A stretch of 28,893 nt of DNA from a virus (IMGVR_UViG_3300017917_000782:1-28893); one strand, 5' to 3'; counted from the stretch's first letter, positions 14,037 through 21,949 are shown. The notes: generated by a model from the letters alone, not told the origin. Program-made: numbers and translations.

Positions 14037-14063
14037 GATGTAATAACCTTAAAGATTACATCT
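14036..14063 (+). promoter_or_regulatory. Start-adjacent 9-bp hairpin of the fibre gene
   Basis: AGATGTAAT (14036-14044) and ATTACATCT (14055-14063) are perfect inverted repeats with a 10-base loop, directly abutting the ATG. Late RNA should begin at about 14042-14044 and so lack most of the left arm. Upstream read-through RNA would fold and hinder initiation. Confidence 0.6.
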
Positions 14064-16424
14064 ATGGCAATCATTCAGATATCAAAAATCCAACAACGTG
14101 CAGGAAACATTGTTGATTTACCACAATTAGACGAAGCAGAATTCGGCTGGGCAACCGATGTTAAAAGACTTTACATAGGTAAGACTAGTCCAAATGAAAA
14201 CATTGAAGTTTTAACTGCATATTCTAACATTAGTTTTAGTCAAATTAATGGTAGCTACGGAAACCTCAATATAGACAGCGGCAATTTGCAAGATGGGCAA
14301 CCTCTTGTGTACGATTCTGTAGCACAGGACTGGACTAATCGTGGCGGCAACATAGGTGGATTAATAAATTTAGGCGATGTAGCAAATGTAAAGATAGGTG
14401 GCGGTGCTTTAAGTTATGTGTTAGAAACAGATGGTACTGGAAATTTAGCCTGGGCGCCAAAGACGACTATCATTGCTTTCATTGAAAATGTAACACAAGC
14501 TGATCCAGGAGTCGTAACTACAGTTGAGGATAACTTTTTTGTAAACGGATCAGAAATTACAATTACAAACGTTCCGGGAATGACGGAATTGAATGGGGGT
14601 ACTTTCTATACTAAAGTACTTACCTCTAACACGTTTGAACTTTACGAAGATCCTTTATTAGCTAACACGGTTGATACACAAGTATCTAACGGATTCAGTG
14701 CGTTTTCATTTACAGACGTTACAGAAACTTTTGCAGGTACAGATAAAATAACAATAGGAAATACAGCCTTAGTAAATGTTAATGATCCTATTAGATTTTT
14801 AGGTACAGTGTTCGGTGGTCTTGAAAATAATTTAACATATTATATCACCGATATTCCAGATCCTGGGGCACCTGGAAATATTTCCGTTTCTTATATAGAA
14901 GGAGGATCGAATGTTTCCTTATTCAATGGCAACGGGTCTGCAAATTTATATGTAACAGGTGGCAGAGCAGTATCATTGGTTTCAGGTGGTGCAGGTGGAG
15001 CTAACGGTGTTGCTGGCGGAACAGACACCATGGTTCAGTTCAATTCCAGTGGTGTTTTAGCTGGTGACTCAGACTTTACTTACACTGCAACAGCACCTAA
15101 AGTATTAACCTTAAATGCAAATGCTAACGTAGGAAATTTAAATGCTACAGGTACTGTTACAGCAACAAGATTAATCAGTAATGTAAGTATAGGAACAGAA
15201 CCTATAACTGTTACAAGCACTACCCGTGTTGCTAACTTGAATGTAACAAGTGCAAACATGGCTGACTTTGCAGGTAACGTAACTGTAGCAGCTCAAGGTA
15301 ACATCACAAGTTTAGGCACATTGACAACACTAAACGTTAATGCTACAGTCAATGCAGTTGGTTTCACAAGCAATGTGGCAACAGGCACTGCACCGTTAAC
15401 TGTTTCTAGTACAACCAGAGTTGCAAACTTGAATGTTAACTATGCTAACGTAAGTGATTTTGGGGTAGTAACATTACAAACTACAGGAACCTTCTTCCCT
15501 ACATTTGTAAGTTCAAGTGCAACAGGCAATAGAGCATTAGGTGCAAATGCTAATTTAGCATTTGATGCTGCAACTGGAAATTTACAAACAAATATTTTAA
15601 CAGCTAATGGTAATGTAACAGGTGGTAATATTAATACAACTGGCACAGGAAACATTGCAACATTGATTGTACCAACTTTAGCTAACATTACTTCTACTAC
15701 TGCTGCAACAACTACCACTAGTGGTGCATTAAGAGTTGCAGGTGGTGTGGGTGTCGCCGGCAACATAGTTGTGGGTGCAAACATAGTAGCAGGTAATATA
15801 TCAACTACTGGTACTGCAAATATTGCAACATTAGTTGTGCCAACACTGGCTAATATTACTTCTACGACAGCAGCGTCAAATACAACAACAGGTGCTTTAA
15901 GAGTCGCCGGCGGCGCAGGAATAGCAGGTAACTTATTTGTAGGCGGAACTATAAATGGAAATATAACTTCGTTATCTACAGGGGCTAATACTACTGCTGG
16001 TACTGTAACGGGTAATTGGACTTTAACTGCTGGTTCTCGTTGGAATGCAACATATGCTGACTTGGCAGAATATTATACAAGTGACGAGCATTATGAACCA
16101 GGCACTGTATTAGAATTTGGCGGTGACTATGAAGTAACACTAGCATCAAGTCAAACCAGCAAAGTTGCAGGTGTTGTATCTACAGATCCTGCTTTTGCCA
16201 TGAATGCAAAATGCGCAGGAGATCATGCAGTCCCGATAGCATTGCAAGGTCGTGTACCAACAAAAGTTACAGGTAACGTATCTAAGGGTGATATGATGGT
16301 CAGTGCAGGTAACGGATATGCAATGGCATGTGCTAGCCCAACGATCGGAACTGTTATTGGTAAATCACTAGAAAACTTTAATGGCCAAAACGGCGTAATT
16401 GAAATAGTAGTAGGAAGACTATAA
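14064..16424 (+). CDS. Tail-fibre-like virion protein with Mtd_N-like head and chaperone-like C-terminus
   Basis: 786 aa. Residues 1-45 (IQISKIQQRAGN, DLPQLDEAEFGWATDVKRLYIG) match the N-terminal domain of the major tropism determinant family, which attaches fibres to the virion. The middle is Ser/Thr/Asn/Gly-rich with internal repeats: two copies of P-(I/L)-T-V-x-S-T-T-R-V-A-N-L-N-V, then two 56-residue repeats at about 521-632 (TANIATLVVPTLANITSTTAA, GALRVAGG). Residues ~658-786 (ADLAEYY, VAGVVSTDPAF, VPTKVTGNVSKGDMMVS, IGKSLENFNGQNGVIEIVVG) resemble the C-terminal domain of many phage fibres that aids folding or is auto-cleaved. Late promoter with start-adjacent hairpin upstream. Confidence 0.83.
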   Translation: MAIIQISKIQQRAGNIVDLPQLDEAEFGWATDVKRLYIGKTSPNENIEVLTAYSNISFSQINGSYGNLNIDSGNLQDGQPLVYDSVAQDWTNRGGNIGGLINLGDVANVKIGGGALSYVLETDGTGNLAWAPKTTIIAFIENVTQADPGVVTTVEDNFFVNGSEITITNVPGMTELNGGTFYTKVLTSNTFELYEDPLLANTVDTQVSNGFSAFSFTDVTETFAGTDKITIGNTALVNVNDPIRFLGTVFGGLENNLTYYITDIPDPGAPGNISVSYIEGGSNVSLFNGNGSANLYVTGGRAVSLVSGGAGGANGVAGGTDTMVQFNSSGVLAGDSDFTYTATAPKVLTLNANANVGNLNATGTVTATRLISNVSIGTEPITVTSTTRVANLNVTSANMADFAGNVTVAAQGNITSLGTLTTLNVNATVNAVGFTSNVATGTAPLTVSSTTRVANLNVNYANVSDFGVVTLQTTGTFFPTFVSSSATGNRALGANANLAFDAATGNLQTNILTANGNVTGGNINTTGTGNIATLIVPTLANITSTTAATTTTSGALRVAGGVGVAGNIVVGANIVAGNISTTGTANIATLVVPTLANITSTTAASNTTTGALRVAGGAGIAGNLFVGGTINGNITSLSTGANTTAGTVTGNWTLTAGSRWNATYADLAEYYTSDEHYEPGTVLEFGGDYEVTLASSQTSKVAGVVSTDPAFAMNAKCAGDHAVPIALQGRVPTKVTGNVSKGDMMVSAGNGYAMACASPTIGTVIGKSLENFNGQNGVIEIVVGRL
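15624..15959 (+). repeat. Tandem 168-bp coding repeat in the fibre gene
   Basis: Two in-frame units (15624-15791 and 15792-15959) encode near-identical 56-residue blocks (GNINTTGTGNIATLIVPTLA versus GNISTTGTANIATLVVPTLA). The codons have diverged, so it is not a recent duplication. Repeats of this kind lengthen fibre shafts. Confidence 0.75.
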
Positions 16425-16427
16425 ATA
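16420..16427 (+). promoter_or_regulatory. Late promoter, perfect TATAAATA
   Basis: Exact T4 late consensus, containing the stop codon of the fibre gene (TAA, 16422-16424). The predicted RNA start is only a few bases before ATG 16438. Confidence 0.7.
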
Positions 16428-16437
16428 GGAAAAACAA

Positions 16438-16713
16438 ATGGCATCAGCAATTTATACAGCAAATAGTACAAGTCAGTTGACATCAGTAGCAAGTACGGAT
16501 AAAGTGCGTATTGCTACAACTACATCAGCAATAGCAGTAGCAGTAGGTGATGCTAATGTTACTGCAAATTTAACGGCATGTGAAATCATTCCGGCGAACA
16601 CAGTTGATAATAATTTTTTAGTAGGTCAAGGCAATTACATAGCATTTATCAATGTAGCAGGAACAGCCGGCGCATTCAGCGTTACTGATTTGGGTGCACC
16701 AACTGATAATTAA
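16438..16713 (+). CDS. Small late virion protein
   Basis: 91 aa, no family recognised. A-, T-, S- and V-rich with alternating hydrophobics (VRIATTTSAIAVAVGDANV, NYIAFINVAGTAGAFSV), consistent with a beta-rich structural protein. It follows the fibre gene by 13 bases and has a perfect TATAAATA late promoter, so it is probably abundant late. In composition and size it resembles the 10530 protein, but no convincing alignment is visible by eye. Confidence 0.65.
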   Translation: MASAIYTANSTSQLTSVASTDKVRIATTTSAIAVAVGDANVTANLTACEIIPANTVDNNFLVGQGNYIAFINVAGTAGAFSVTDLGAPTDN

Positions 16714-16723
16714 TTGTATATTA

Positions 16724-16731
16724 GATAAATA
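16724..16731 (+). promoter_or_regulatory. Late promoter (GATAAATA) of leader RNA copy A
   Basis: Ten bases before the first hairpin of leader A. The predicted RNA would start about three bases before that hairpin, exactly as in copy B. Confidence 0.65.
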
Positions 16732-16740
16732 TATAATAAT

Positions 16741-16794
16741 ATTCTCATAGGGGGAATTTATGCAGTAACCCACTGCGTAGCGGCTAGAACCCGC
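16741..16794 (+). promoter_or_regulatory. Structured 5' leader RNA, copy A (three hairpins)
   Basis: Hairpin 1: ATTCTC (16741-16746)/GGGAAT (16752-16757), loop ATAGG. Hairpin 2: GCAG (16762-16765)/CTGC (16773-16776), loop TAACCCA. Hairpin 3: GCGG (16780-16783)/CCGC (16791-16794), loop CTAGAAC. An unpaired A-rich stretch with AAAGGA precedes ATG 16817. Copy B at 18461 has the same order, loop sizes and TTTATGC/GTAG/TAGAACCC sequences, with stem bases changed in pairs. Confidence 0.7.
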
Positions 16795-16816
16795 ATACAA
16801 AATAAAGGAAAAACAA

Positions 16817-17710
16817 ATGGGACGTGCTTTAAAAATTAGAAAATATCAGGGTGAGCAGGTTGTTGACCAAGGCTTCCCTAATGACGGATCTACAAATAAT
16901 GGATACGATGACAATCAGCCCGGTATCGTAGGTGGTGTCAATGAAAACTCCGATCAAATTCGTTGTGATGCAGCTATTCTTGTAAAAGGTTTAGGTACTA
17001 TCACAGCCGACACAGGAAGTGGAACTGTAACAGGTACAGGCACCCACTTTACAACTGATGCATTCCGAAGCGGTTCAAGTCAGATTTGGGTAAGTGATGG
17101 CGCAGGTGGATATACGTCATTAGGTATCTATGACAGTACAACTGACGATACAGAAATATCATTGGGTGATCCTTCTGCTGAAAACGTCACTGATAGTGCA
17201 TGGTATTATACAGCAACTGGTAATGGATCTATCGTTCGTCAAAAAGGTTCTAGAAGATTCTTAGTTGCAGGAACTACTGATGCTATTCAAGATGAATCTA
17301 TCGCCGCTGGTCAAGCATATATGATTGCTACGGTTAGTGATACTGATTGGGCGGCATTGGGTGCTGATCCTACTGCAGGACAATACGATATTTTCACAGC
17401 TACACAAGATGGCACTGGATTGACAACAAACGGTGAGGTATATCCAGTTGCCACATGTTTGTTAGTAGACTTAAATAGTCCAACAGAACCTAACACAATG
17501 AGTGTTGCAATTTATGATGATGGTGATACGTATTATGCACAGCGTTTGAAGAACAAGTTTAGTATGAACTTTGACGAACCATATGCAAATGCAAATCCTG
17601 GCGTTCAATTCTCTGCTACATTCTTTAATGATAGTGGTAATACTTTACCTGATCCATCAGCACCTGGTGATTTAGTATACACATTAGTTGGAACAGAAAA
17701 CTGGTGCTAA
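16817..17710 (+). CDS. Virion structural protein, MGRALKI family (paralogue of 18535)
   Basis: 297 aa, no named family. Starts MGRALKIRKYQ, like MGRPLKIAKAQ at 18535. The pair also shares a GTI-x-x-D-T-G segment with a G-T-x-F (residues ~60-80) and SIVRQKGSRRFLVAGTTDA (137-155) against FIVRQKGKQKYLVQGTTTG. Between them is a segment AYMIATVSDTDWAALG...FTATQDGTG that resembles a motif of marine T4-like fibre proteins. The fold is likely beta-rich. A late promoter plus structured leader precede it, and a terminator follows. Probably a virion component; its place in the particle is unknown. Confidence 0.7.
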   Translation: MGRALKIRKYQGEQVVDQGFPNDGSTNNGYDDNQPGIVGGVNENSDQIRCDAAILVKGLGTITADTGSGTVTGTGTHFTTDAFRSGSSQIWVSDGAGGYTSLGIYDSTTDDTEISLGDPSAENVTDSAWYYTATGNGSIVRQKGSRRFLVAGTTDAIQDESIAAGQAYMIATVSDTDWAALGADPTAGQYDIFTATQDGTGLTTNGEVYPVATCLLVDLNSPTEPNTMSVAIYDDGDTYYAQRLKNKFSMNFDEPYANANPGVQFSATFFNDSGNTLPDPSAPGDLVYTLVGTENWC

Positions 17711-17728
17711 TCGGTTTTCATTCTAAGA

Positions 17729-17750
17729 AAAAGCGGCGCAAGCCGCTTTT
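17729..17750 (+). terminator. Rho-independent terminator with GCAA tetraloop
   Basis: A nine-base stem AAAAGCGGC/GCCGCTTTT with loop GCAA (17738-17741). The T side is short (four T), but stem and loop are strong. It ends the 16817 transcript; a late promoter starts three bases later. Confidence 0.85.
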
Positions 17751-17752
17751 CC

Positions 17753-17760
17753 ATTAAATA
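17753..17760 (+). promoter_or_regulatory. Late promoter (ATTAAATA), leaderless type
   Basis: Four bases separate it from ATG 17765, so RNA would start at or within the start codon. It directly follows the terminator. Confidence 0.5.
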
Positions 17761-17764
17761 CCAT

Positions 17765-18445
17765 ATGATTAAATTTCGTCACCCATCTACATTAGGTCAT
17801 CTTAAAGAAGACTGGATTGAAACATATCGCAGTTTCAGTAATAATAGTTATTACGATCCAAACTATATTCACTTTAGTGATTTAGAAGTTATTAACGATG
17901 ATAGAGTTCAGCCTAGAAATTGTGTACCCATTCACCAACATTGTGATATGGAAATTTTAGGATATATCATAAACGGTCCCTGCTATCACAATGACAACTT
18001 ACACAACTATGGAGAAGTACCTAGTGGCTGTGTTCAAAAAATGAGTTCAGGTACTGGTATTTGGCACACAGAAGGTAATCTATCTGACCATCCTATTCGT
18101 TATTTGCAGATATGGTTGCGTCCTAACAAGCACAATTTTCCACCTCAATATGATGCGATGGAATTTACAAGAGAAGATAAACTAGACAATTTCTGCCCTA
18201 TCGCTAGCGATAAAGGTCCTATAGTTATACATAGTGATGCAAAAGTCTTTGCAGGCATATTCACCAAAAATTTTACATATAAACTCAATAAAACTCGCAG
18301 ATATTATGTATATATAATTTCAGGAAATGCCACAATCAATGATATTGAAAGCCCTGAATTAGGTGGATTTAGTATTGAAGATGAAGAATCACTAACAATT
18401 ACTAATCCTAATAATTCTGAGATACTGCTTTTTGACCTTCGTTGA
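17765..18445 (+). CDS. Pirin-like bicupin
   Basis: 226 aa, about the size of small pirins such as YhhW. The N-terminal cupin has the pirin metal ligands: H57 and H59 in VPIHQHCDMEI, H101 and E103 in GTGIWHTEG, with GYIINGPCYHNDN between them, equivalent to the E-G-x-x-x-H-x-D-S strand. The C-terminal cupin is shorter. Pirins bind Fe and act as oxygenases of flavonoid-like substrates or as redox-sensing regulators. In a phage the role is unknown; candidates are detoxification or a structural cupin. It sits between two paralogous virion genes and behind a leaderless late promoter, so late expression is likely. Confidence 0.83.
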   Translation: MIKFRHPSTLGHLKEDWIETYRSFSNNSYYDPNYIHFSDLEVINDDRVQPRNCVPIHQHCDMEILGYIINGPCYHNDNLHNYGEVPSGCVQKMSSGTGIWHTEGNLSDHPIRYLQIWLRPNKHNFPPQYDAMEFTREDKLDNFCPIASDKGPIVIHSDAKVFAGIFTKNFTYKLNKTRRYYVYIISGNATINDIESPELGGFSIEDEESLTITNPNNSEILLFDLR

Positions 18446-18451
18446 TAAATA
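18444..18451 (+). promoter_or_regulatory. Late promoter (GATAAATA) of leader RNA copy B
   Basis: Ten bases before the first hairpin of leader B, the same spacing as copy A. It overlaps the stop of the pirin gene. Confidence 0.65.
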
Positions 18452-18460
18452 GATAGTACG

Positions 18461-18514
18461 CTCACATACGGTGAGTTTATGCGGTACCCCGCCGCGTAGT
18501 GGAATAGAACCCAC
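18461..18514 (+). promoter_or_regulatory. Structured 5' leader RNA, copy B (three hairpins)
   Basis: Hairpin 1: CTCAC (18461-18465)/GTGAG (18471-18475), loop ATACG. Hairpin 2: GCGG (18481-18484)/CCGC (18492-18495), loop TACCCCG. Hairpin 3: GTGG (18499-18502)/CCAC (18511-18514), loop AATAGAAC. An unpaired A-rich stretch with AAGGAG follows, before ATG 18535. Stem changes relative to copy A keep pairing: GCAG/CTGC becomes GCGG/CCGC, and GCGG/CCGC becomes GTGG/CCAC. Confidence 0.7.
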
Positions 18515-18534
18515 AAATAACAAGGAGAAAACAA

Positions 18535-19806
18535 ATGGGAAGACCTCTAAAGATCGCAAAAGCGCAAGCCATACTAACAATCACAGACTCTGATGCTACT
18601 ACAGAAGAAGTAACAGTAGCTCAAGACTTATTGGATCCAGAAAGTGCAGCATATGGTGTTATCAAAGGTATGACTTTTATACCGGCATCAAGCACAGGTG
18701 GACTGACAGCTAATACAATTTATTGGATTTTACAAGTTACAGGCAATAGCACATTTACAGTTTCAGCAACAGATTTAAGTGCTAACCCAACTTTCACACC
18801 TGTAAATCTTTCAGCAACATCAGGTACAACAGTGTCTGCATCAGTTAATGTTGTAGATGCATATTTCAACAATCCAAACGGTGGTGTAGGATTCCCTACA
18901 ACAAATAGTAATACATACAGTGTTGTCGGTGGTAACACTGCAATTATTGGACCTCAAGTTCTAACTCGTGTTGCTATCGGTATTGATGGTACAGGAACAA
19001 TCTACGGTGATACTGGTAATCTAAATGTATACGGTGAAGGTACTGACTTTGCAAATACGTTGTCTGTTGGATCTGCACTTCAAGTAGCAGTTGCAAACAC
19101 TAACGGCAATACTGACTTTGTAAACATCGGATTCGTTCAAACAAACACGGGTTATATCACTGTTGCAGTAGCTAATACCAGCGCTACTGGAAATGTTATT
19201 GGTACTTCCGGTAATGCACAAACATTATTTGTAGGTGCCCCAGTTACATTTGATGCAAATACAGGTGGTTTAGTAGCTGGCACAACATACTTTGTAAAAA
19301 CTATTGCAAATGCTTCAGCATTTACCGTATCTAATACACAATATGGTGCTACAACTGCACTGACTACTGGTACTACTGCTGCCAATGCAACAATTGATGT
19401 TACTGTATTAGCAGTTGAGCCTCCAATTGATTTTACAGATGCTGCATTTATATATGCTGATGACGAAGCAGGATTTATTGTTCGACAAAAAGGTAAACAA
19501 AAGTATCTTGTACAAGGCACAACAACCGGCTTACAGGCACAGTGCTATACAGCAAATCTTGCTAATACAGCATTGACTCCAAATACAATGAATATTGTTG
19601 CTACATATGCAAACTCTGCAACACAAAATGTACAAAGTCTAAGTGACCACACAGGTGAATTGTTTACTGCAACATCAGGACCAATTGCGACTGGAAATAT
19701 TGTATTCCAAAATGCAGCTCCTGTCTTTGCTACATTTAACAGTGCAGCCGATGCAAACGCCGCAGCTGGCCAACCATACCCATTAGTAACAATTTCTAAC
19801 GCTTAA
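18535..19806 (+). CDS. Virion structural protein, MGRPLKI family (paralogue of 16817)
   Basis: 423 aa, no named family. Shares the MGR(A/P)LKI start and the (F/S)IVRQKG-x-(R/K)-(R/K)-(F/Y)-LV-x-GTT block with the 16817 protein, but has about 125 more residues. The extra part holds two similar A/T/N/V-rich units: SSTGGLTANTIYWILQVTGN...FTVS (residues ~48-80) and ANTGGLVAGTTYFVKTIANASAFTVS (~242-267), a pattern of sticky beta-rich virion proteins. Late promoter, structured leader and AAGGAG are upstream. Its place in the particle is unknown; a fibre or decoration protein is the likeliest class. Confidence 0.7.
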   Translation: MGRPLKIAKAQAILTITDSDATTEEVTVAQDLLDPESAAYGVIKGMTFIPASSTGGLTANTIYWILQVTGNSTFTVSATDLSANPTFTPVNLSATSGTTVSASVNVVDAYFNNPNGGVGFPTTNSNTYSVVGGNTAIIGPQVLTRVAIGIDGTGTIYGDTGNLNVYGEGTDFANTLSVGSALQVAVANTNGNTDFVNIGFVQTNTGYITVAVANTSATGNVIGTSGNAQTLFVGAPVTFDANTGGLVAGTTYFVKTIANASAFTVSNTQYGATTALTTGTTAANATIDVTVLAVEPPIDFTDAAFIYADDEAGFIVRQKGKQKYLVQGTTTGLQAQCYTANLANTALTPNTMNIVATYANSATQNVQSLSDHTGELFTATSGPIATGNIVFQNAAPVFATFNSAADANAAAGQPYPLVTISNA

Positions 19807-19811
19807 TTATT

Positions 19812-20123
19812 ATGCCAACAAGAGCCGTTAAAATTAATCAACAGACCGAGACTGAAGTAGCAATACTTCAAGTCAAGGTTGAAAATATCGAACAAGATGT
19901 CATGGAAATCAAAAGTGACATAAAAACCTTATCCGATACAGTTAATAAAAGAACGGAGGACACGCATAAGCTACTAAAAGAGATGTCCGAAGAAGCTCAA
20001 AATGCTCACAAGTCTTTGAATAATAAAATATCTAGTTTAGAAAAGTGGCGTTGGATGATGATGGGAGCAGGCGTTGTAATAGGATCATTGGGATTCGATA
20101 CAGTTGCAAAACTGCTAAAATAA
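19812..20123 (+). CDS. Coiled-coil protein with C-terminal membrane segment (XhlA-like)
   Basis: 103 aa. Residues ~10-75 form a heptad-rich coiled coil (VAILQVKVENIEQDVMEIKS and on). WRWMMMGAGVVIGSLGFDTVA (about 79-99) looks like one membrane span following the basic/aromatic boundary LEKWRW. This topology resembles the XhlA/haemolysin-type accessory proteins of phage lysis cassettes and could anchor a holin or spanin-like function, but no endolysin or holin is adjacent. It follows the virion gene by five bases without a clear Shine-Dalgarno, and ends at a bidirectional terminator. Confidence 0.68.
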   Translation: MPTRAVKINQQTETEVAILQVKVENIEQDVMEIKSDIKTLSDTVNKRTEDTHKLLKEMSEEAQNAHKSLNNKISSLEKWRWMMMGAGVVIGSLGFDTVAKLLK

Positions 20124-20150
20124 AAAAGGGGCTCTTAGGAGCCCTTTTTT
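20122..20150. terminator. Bidirectional terminator between convergent genes
   Basis: GGGCTC (20129-20134) pairs with GAGCCC (20139-20144) around loop TTAG. Six A before and six T after give a poly-U tail on both strands, with one bulged G on the left. The stop codon of the minus-strand Nudix gene lies in the loop (20135-20137). Confidence 0.9.
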
Positions 20151-20548
20151 GTTAATGTCTTTAATTTTTCTTGAACCACATCGAAATTAACTGTACTGAA
20201 CAGCCCGGGATGTAATGGTTTAGGATATTGATTATCCCCCACCCAAGCATAACCGCAATGTTCTTCATTTAGTTTGGGTATGAATTCAGCAGTTACTTCA
20301 CAAAAAAATGTATGGTAAGTAAATGTGTTATTGACAAATTTTTGAATTGGAATTAATTTAGCTTCTTTAGGAAAGAATCCTATTTCTTCTAGGCATTCTC
20401 TTTCGATACCTTCAAGCAATGTTTCTTCTTTTTCTATCTTTCCTCCGGGAATACCCCAATTACCCGGATTCTTGCTATCGGTTCTTAACAAATATAAAAA
20501 TCTTTGGGTAACATTACTGTAGAAAAAAATGCCAGCACTAGTATTCAT
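20135..20548 (-). CDS. Nudix hydrolase
   Basis: 137 aa with a perfect Nudix box at 36-58 (G-x5-E-x7-R-E-C-L-E-E-I-G-F), preceded by the usual WGIPGG. Members hydrolyse nucleoside diphosphates linked to other groups (NTPs, oxidised dNTPs, ADP-ribose, Ap4A); the substrate cannot be told. The WGIPGGKIEKEE and FFCEVTAEF context looks MutT/ADP-ribose-pyrophosphatase-like. T4 also carries a Nudix enzyme (NudE). The gene has its own likely promoters at 20554-20576 and ends in the loop of the shared terminator. With MazG and dNMP kinase in the window it fits nucleotide-pool housekeeping. Confidence 0.92.
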   Translation of the reverse strand: MNTSAGIFFYSNVTQRFLYLLRTDSKNPGNWGIPGGKIEKEETLLEGIERECLEEIGFFPKEAKLIPIQKFVNNTFTYHTFFCEVTAEFIPKLNEEHCGYAWVGDNQYPKPLHPGLFSTVNFDVVQEKLKTLTKKGS

Positions 20549-20553
20549 TTAGA

Positions 20554-20576
20554 GATTATATCATAATTTATTTAAA
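20554..20576 (-). promoter_or_regulatory. Promoters of the Nudix gene (extended -10 and late-type)
   Basis: On the minus strand, TTTAAATA (20576 to 20569) is a weak late-type match that overlaps the gp15 stop. TG-A-TATAAT (20562 to 20554) is an extended -10 that would give an almost leaderless RNA at ATG 20548. Confidence 0.45.
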
Positions 20577-21948
20577 TTACAATACTATAATCGCCCTCTC
20601 CGTACCAGCCTTCAACTGATTTCATCCAAATACCTTCTTGAGGAACATAACGATATTGTACATTTGTAGTTAGATTGGTTACATATTGTACAGTTGTCGC
20701 CTCTGCACTATTAAATGCAACTTCCCATTTTCCTAATAAAGCATTGAATTGTATAATATCATTTGCATTCGCAACCAAATCTCCCCAGGCAACAGTAGTA
20801 TCACCACTGCTACCAATGTTTTCTACGATTAAGTATCTGCGATTCGGTATAGGACCTGGTAATCCTGCATTTGGACCTGAATTTAATGGATTGATAATAC
20901 TATCTACCGGTGGCATAGTATTCTGAGGTAAGGTGTCGGGGTCAATGTTGTATATCAATAATCTATCATCTAATGGATCAGAAACAAAAGTACCTACAAT
21001 ATCAGTATCTAAGTATGGATTTTGCAACCAAATTTGACTTATACCTGGTCTTACAGTACCGTATACGTTTAATAAGCTAGACCAATACAAATCAGTATTG
21101 GGTGGAGTAGGTAAATTTATGCTTTCATTTGTAGGATTGAAAGCTGTATTGTTAGGCAACAATTGCAGTTTGTTTCCAAGTAACAACACTTTGTAACCAT
21201 ATGGACTTATTTTTTGTCGAGTACCTAATAGTAAATCATCATTTTGAATATCTTGCAATGCACTTCCTTTGTAAATGCTTGCAATAATCTTTTCGATGAC
21301 TCCCATCTTTTTAAGTTTACTTGCAGTACTGATCCAAATAGGCATATAAAACTTCCAAGTTAGCACATCTATTGGATTACCAGTGCCTACAGGAATAGTT
21401 CTACTACTGAATGTAAGACCATCTTGATAAACAACACTCAAACTAGTCCAGTCAACAAAGTTGTCAGTAGATTGAATCTCAAGTGCAGGGTTAAATAATG
21501 TCCCTAATTGTTCTACTATCTCTAATTTTTGATTATAGTTAGTAGTCCATAATTCAAGTGTAACTCTTAATGTATAAGGTACTGGCATTAGTCTTTCAAC
21601 TGTAAATGCTTGACCTTGAGTTTGTTCGTATTGTCCTGTTTCTGTGTTATATGCACGTTGTCTTACATTTATTTTGTCAATAAATGTAGGATCTTGTGTT
21701 CTTCTTTGATCGTATTCAAGTCCTGAAATATAATACGTGAACAACGGAGCACTAGGTAAATTACTTGCACTGTTATTTGCAATGATAGTTGCTGCCTGCC
21801 TAGAACTGTCACCATACATTATTGGAACACGCACTAATATATCGTTTCCATTAGGATCTTTTCCCTTAGTAACATACCAGGAGCTGAATATCTTTGCAAA
21901 TTGTACTAAGAATCTGCGTATCTGATTATCGTAAAAAAATTGTGCCAT
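20572..21948 (-). CDS. Tail sheath stabiliser and completion protein (T4 gp15-like)
   Basis: 458 aa; T4 gp15 has 272. The first ~240 residues carry the gp15 pattern: FFYDNQIRRFLVQFAKIFSS (4-23), ILVRVPIMYGD (37-47), ISGLEYDQRR, MPVPYTLRVTLELWTTNYNQ and KLEIVEQLGTLFNPALEIQS, ending in the YQDGLTF/WKFYMPIWI strands. gp15 caps the tail sheath and joins it to the neck. The C-terminal ~190 residues are an addition containing IPNRRYLIVENIG and a WYGEGDY-ended beta domain, possibly surface-exposed. It starts one base after the gp14-like stop, so the two form an operon on the minus strand, opposite to gp13 and gp18. Confidence 0.78.
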   Translation of the reverse strand: MAQFFYDNQIRRFLVQFAKIFSSWYVTKGKDPNGNDILVRVPIMYGDSSRQAATIIANNSASNLPSAPLFTYYISGLEYDQRRTQDPTFIDKINVRQRAYNTETGQYEQTQGQAFTVERLMPVPYTLRVTLELWTTNYNQKLEIVEQLGTLFNPALEIQSTDNFVDWTSLSVVYQDGLTFSSRTIPVGTGNPIDVLTWKFYMPIWISTASKLKKMGVIEKIIASIYKGSALQDIQNDDLLLGTRQKISPYGYKVLLLGNKLQLLPNNTAFNPTNESINLPTPPNTDLYWSSLLNVYGTVRPGISQIWLQNPYLDTDIVGTFVSDPLDDRLLIYNIDPDTLPQNTMPPVDSIINPLNSGPNAGLPGPIPNRRYLIVENIGSSGDTTVAWGDLVANANDIIQFNALLGKWEVAFNSAEATTVQYVTNLTTNVQYRYVPQEGIWMKSVEGWYGEGDYSIVI

Positions 21949-21949
21949 A

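Noticed and set aside
15440-15784. Minus-strand 114-codon frame in the fibre gene
   Set aside because: Shadow of the repeat-rich fibre codons, with V/A/P bias and no start signals.
19152-19520. Minus-strand 122-codon frame in the MGRPLKI gene
   Set aside because: Shadow of Thr/Ala/Val codons in the virion gene.
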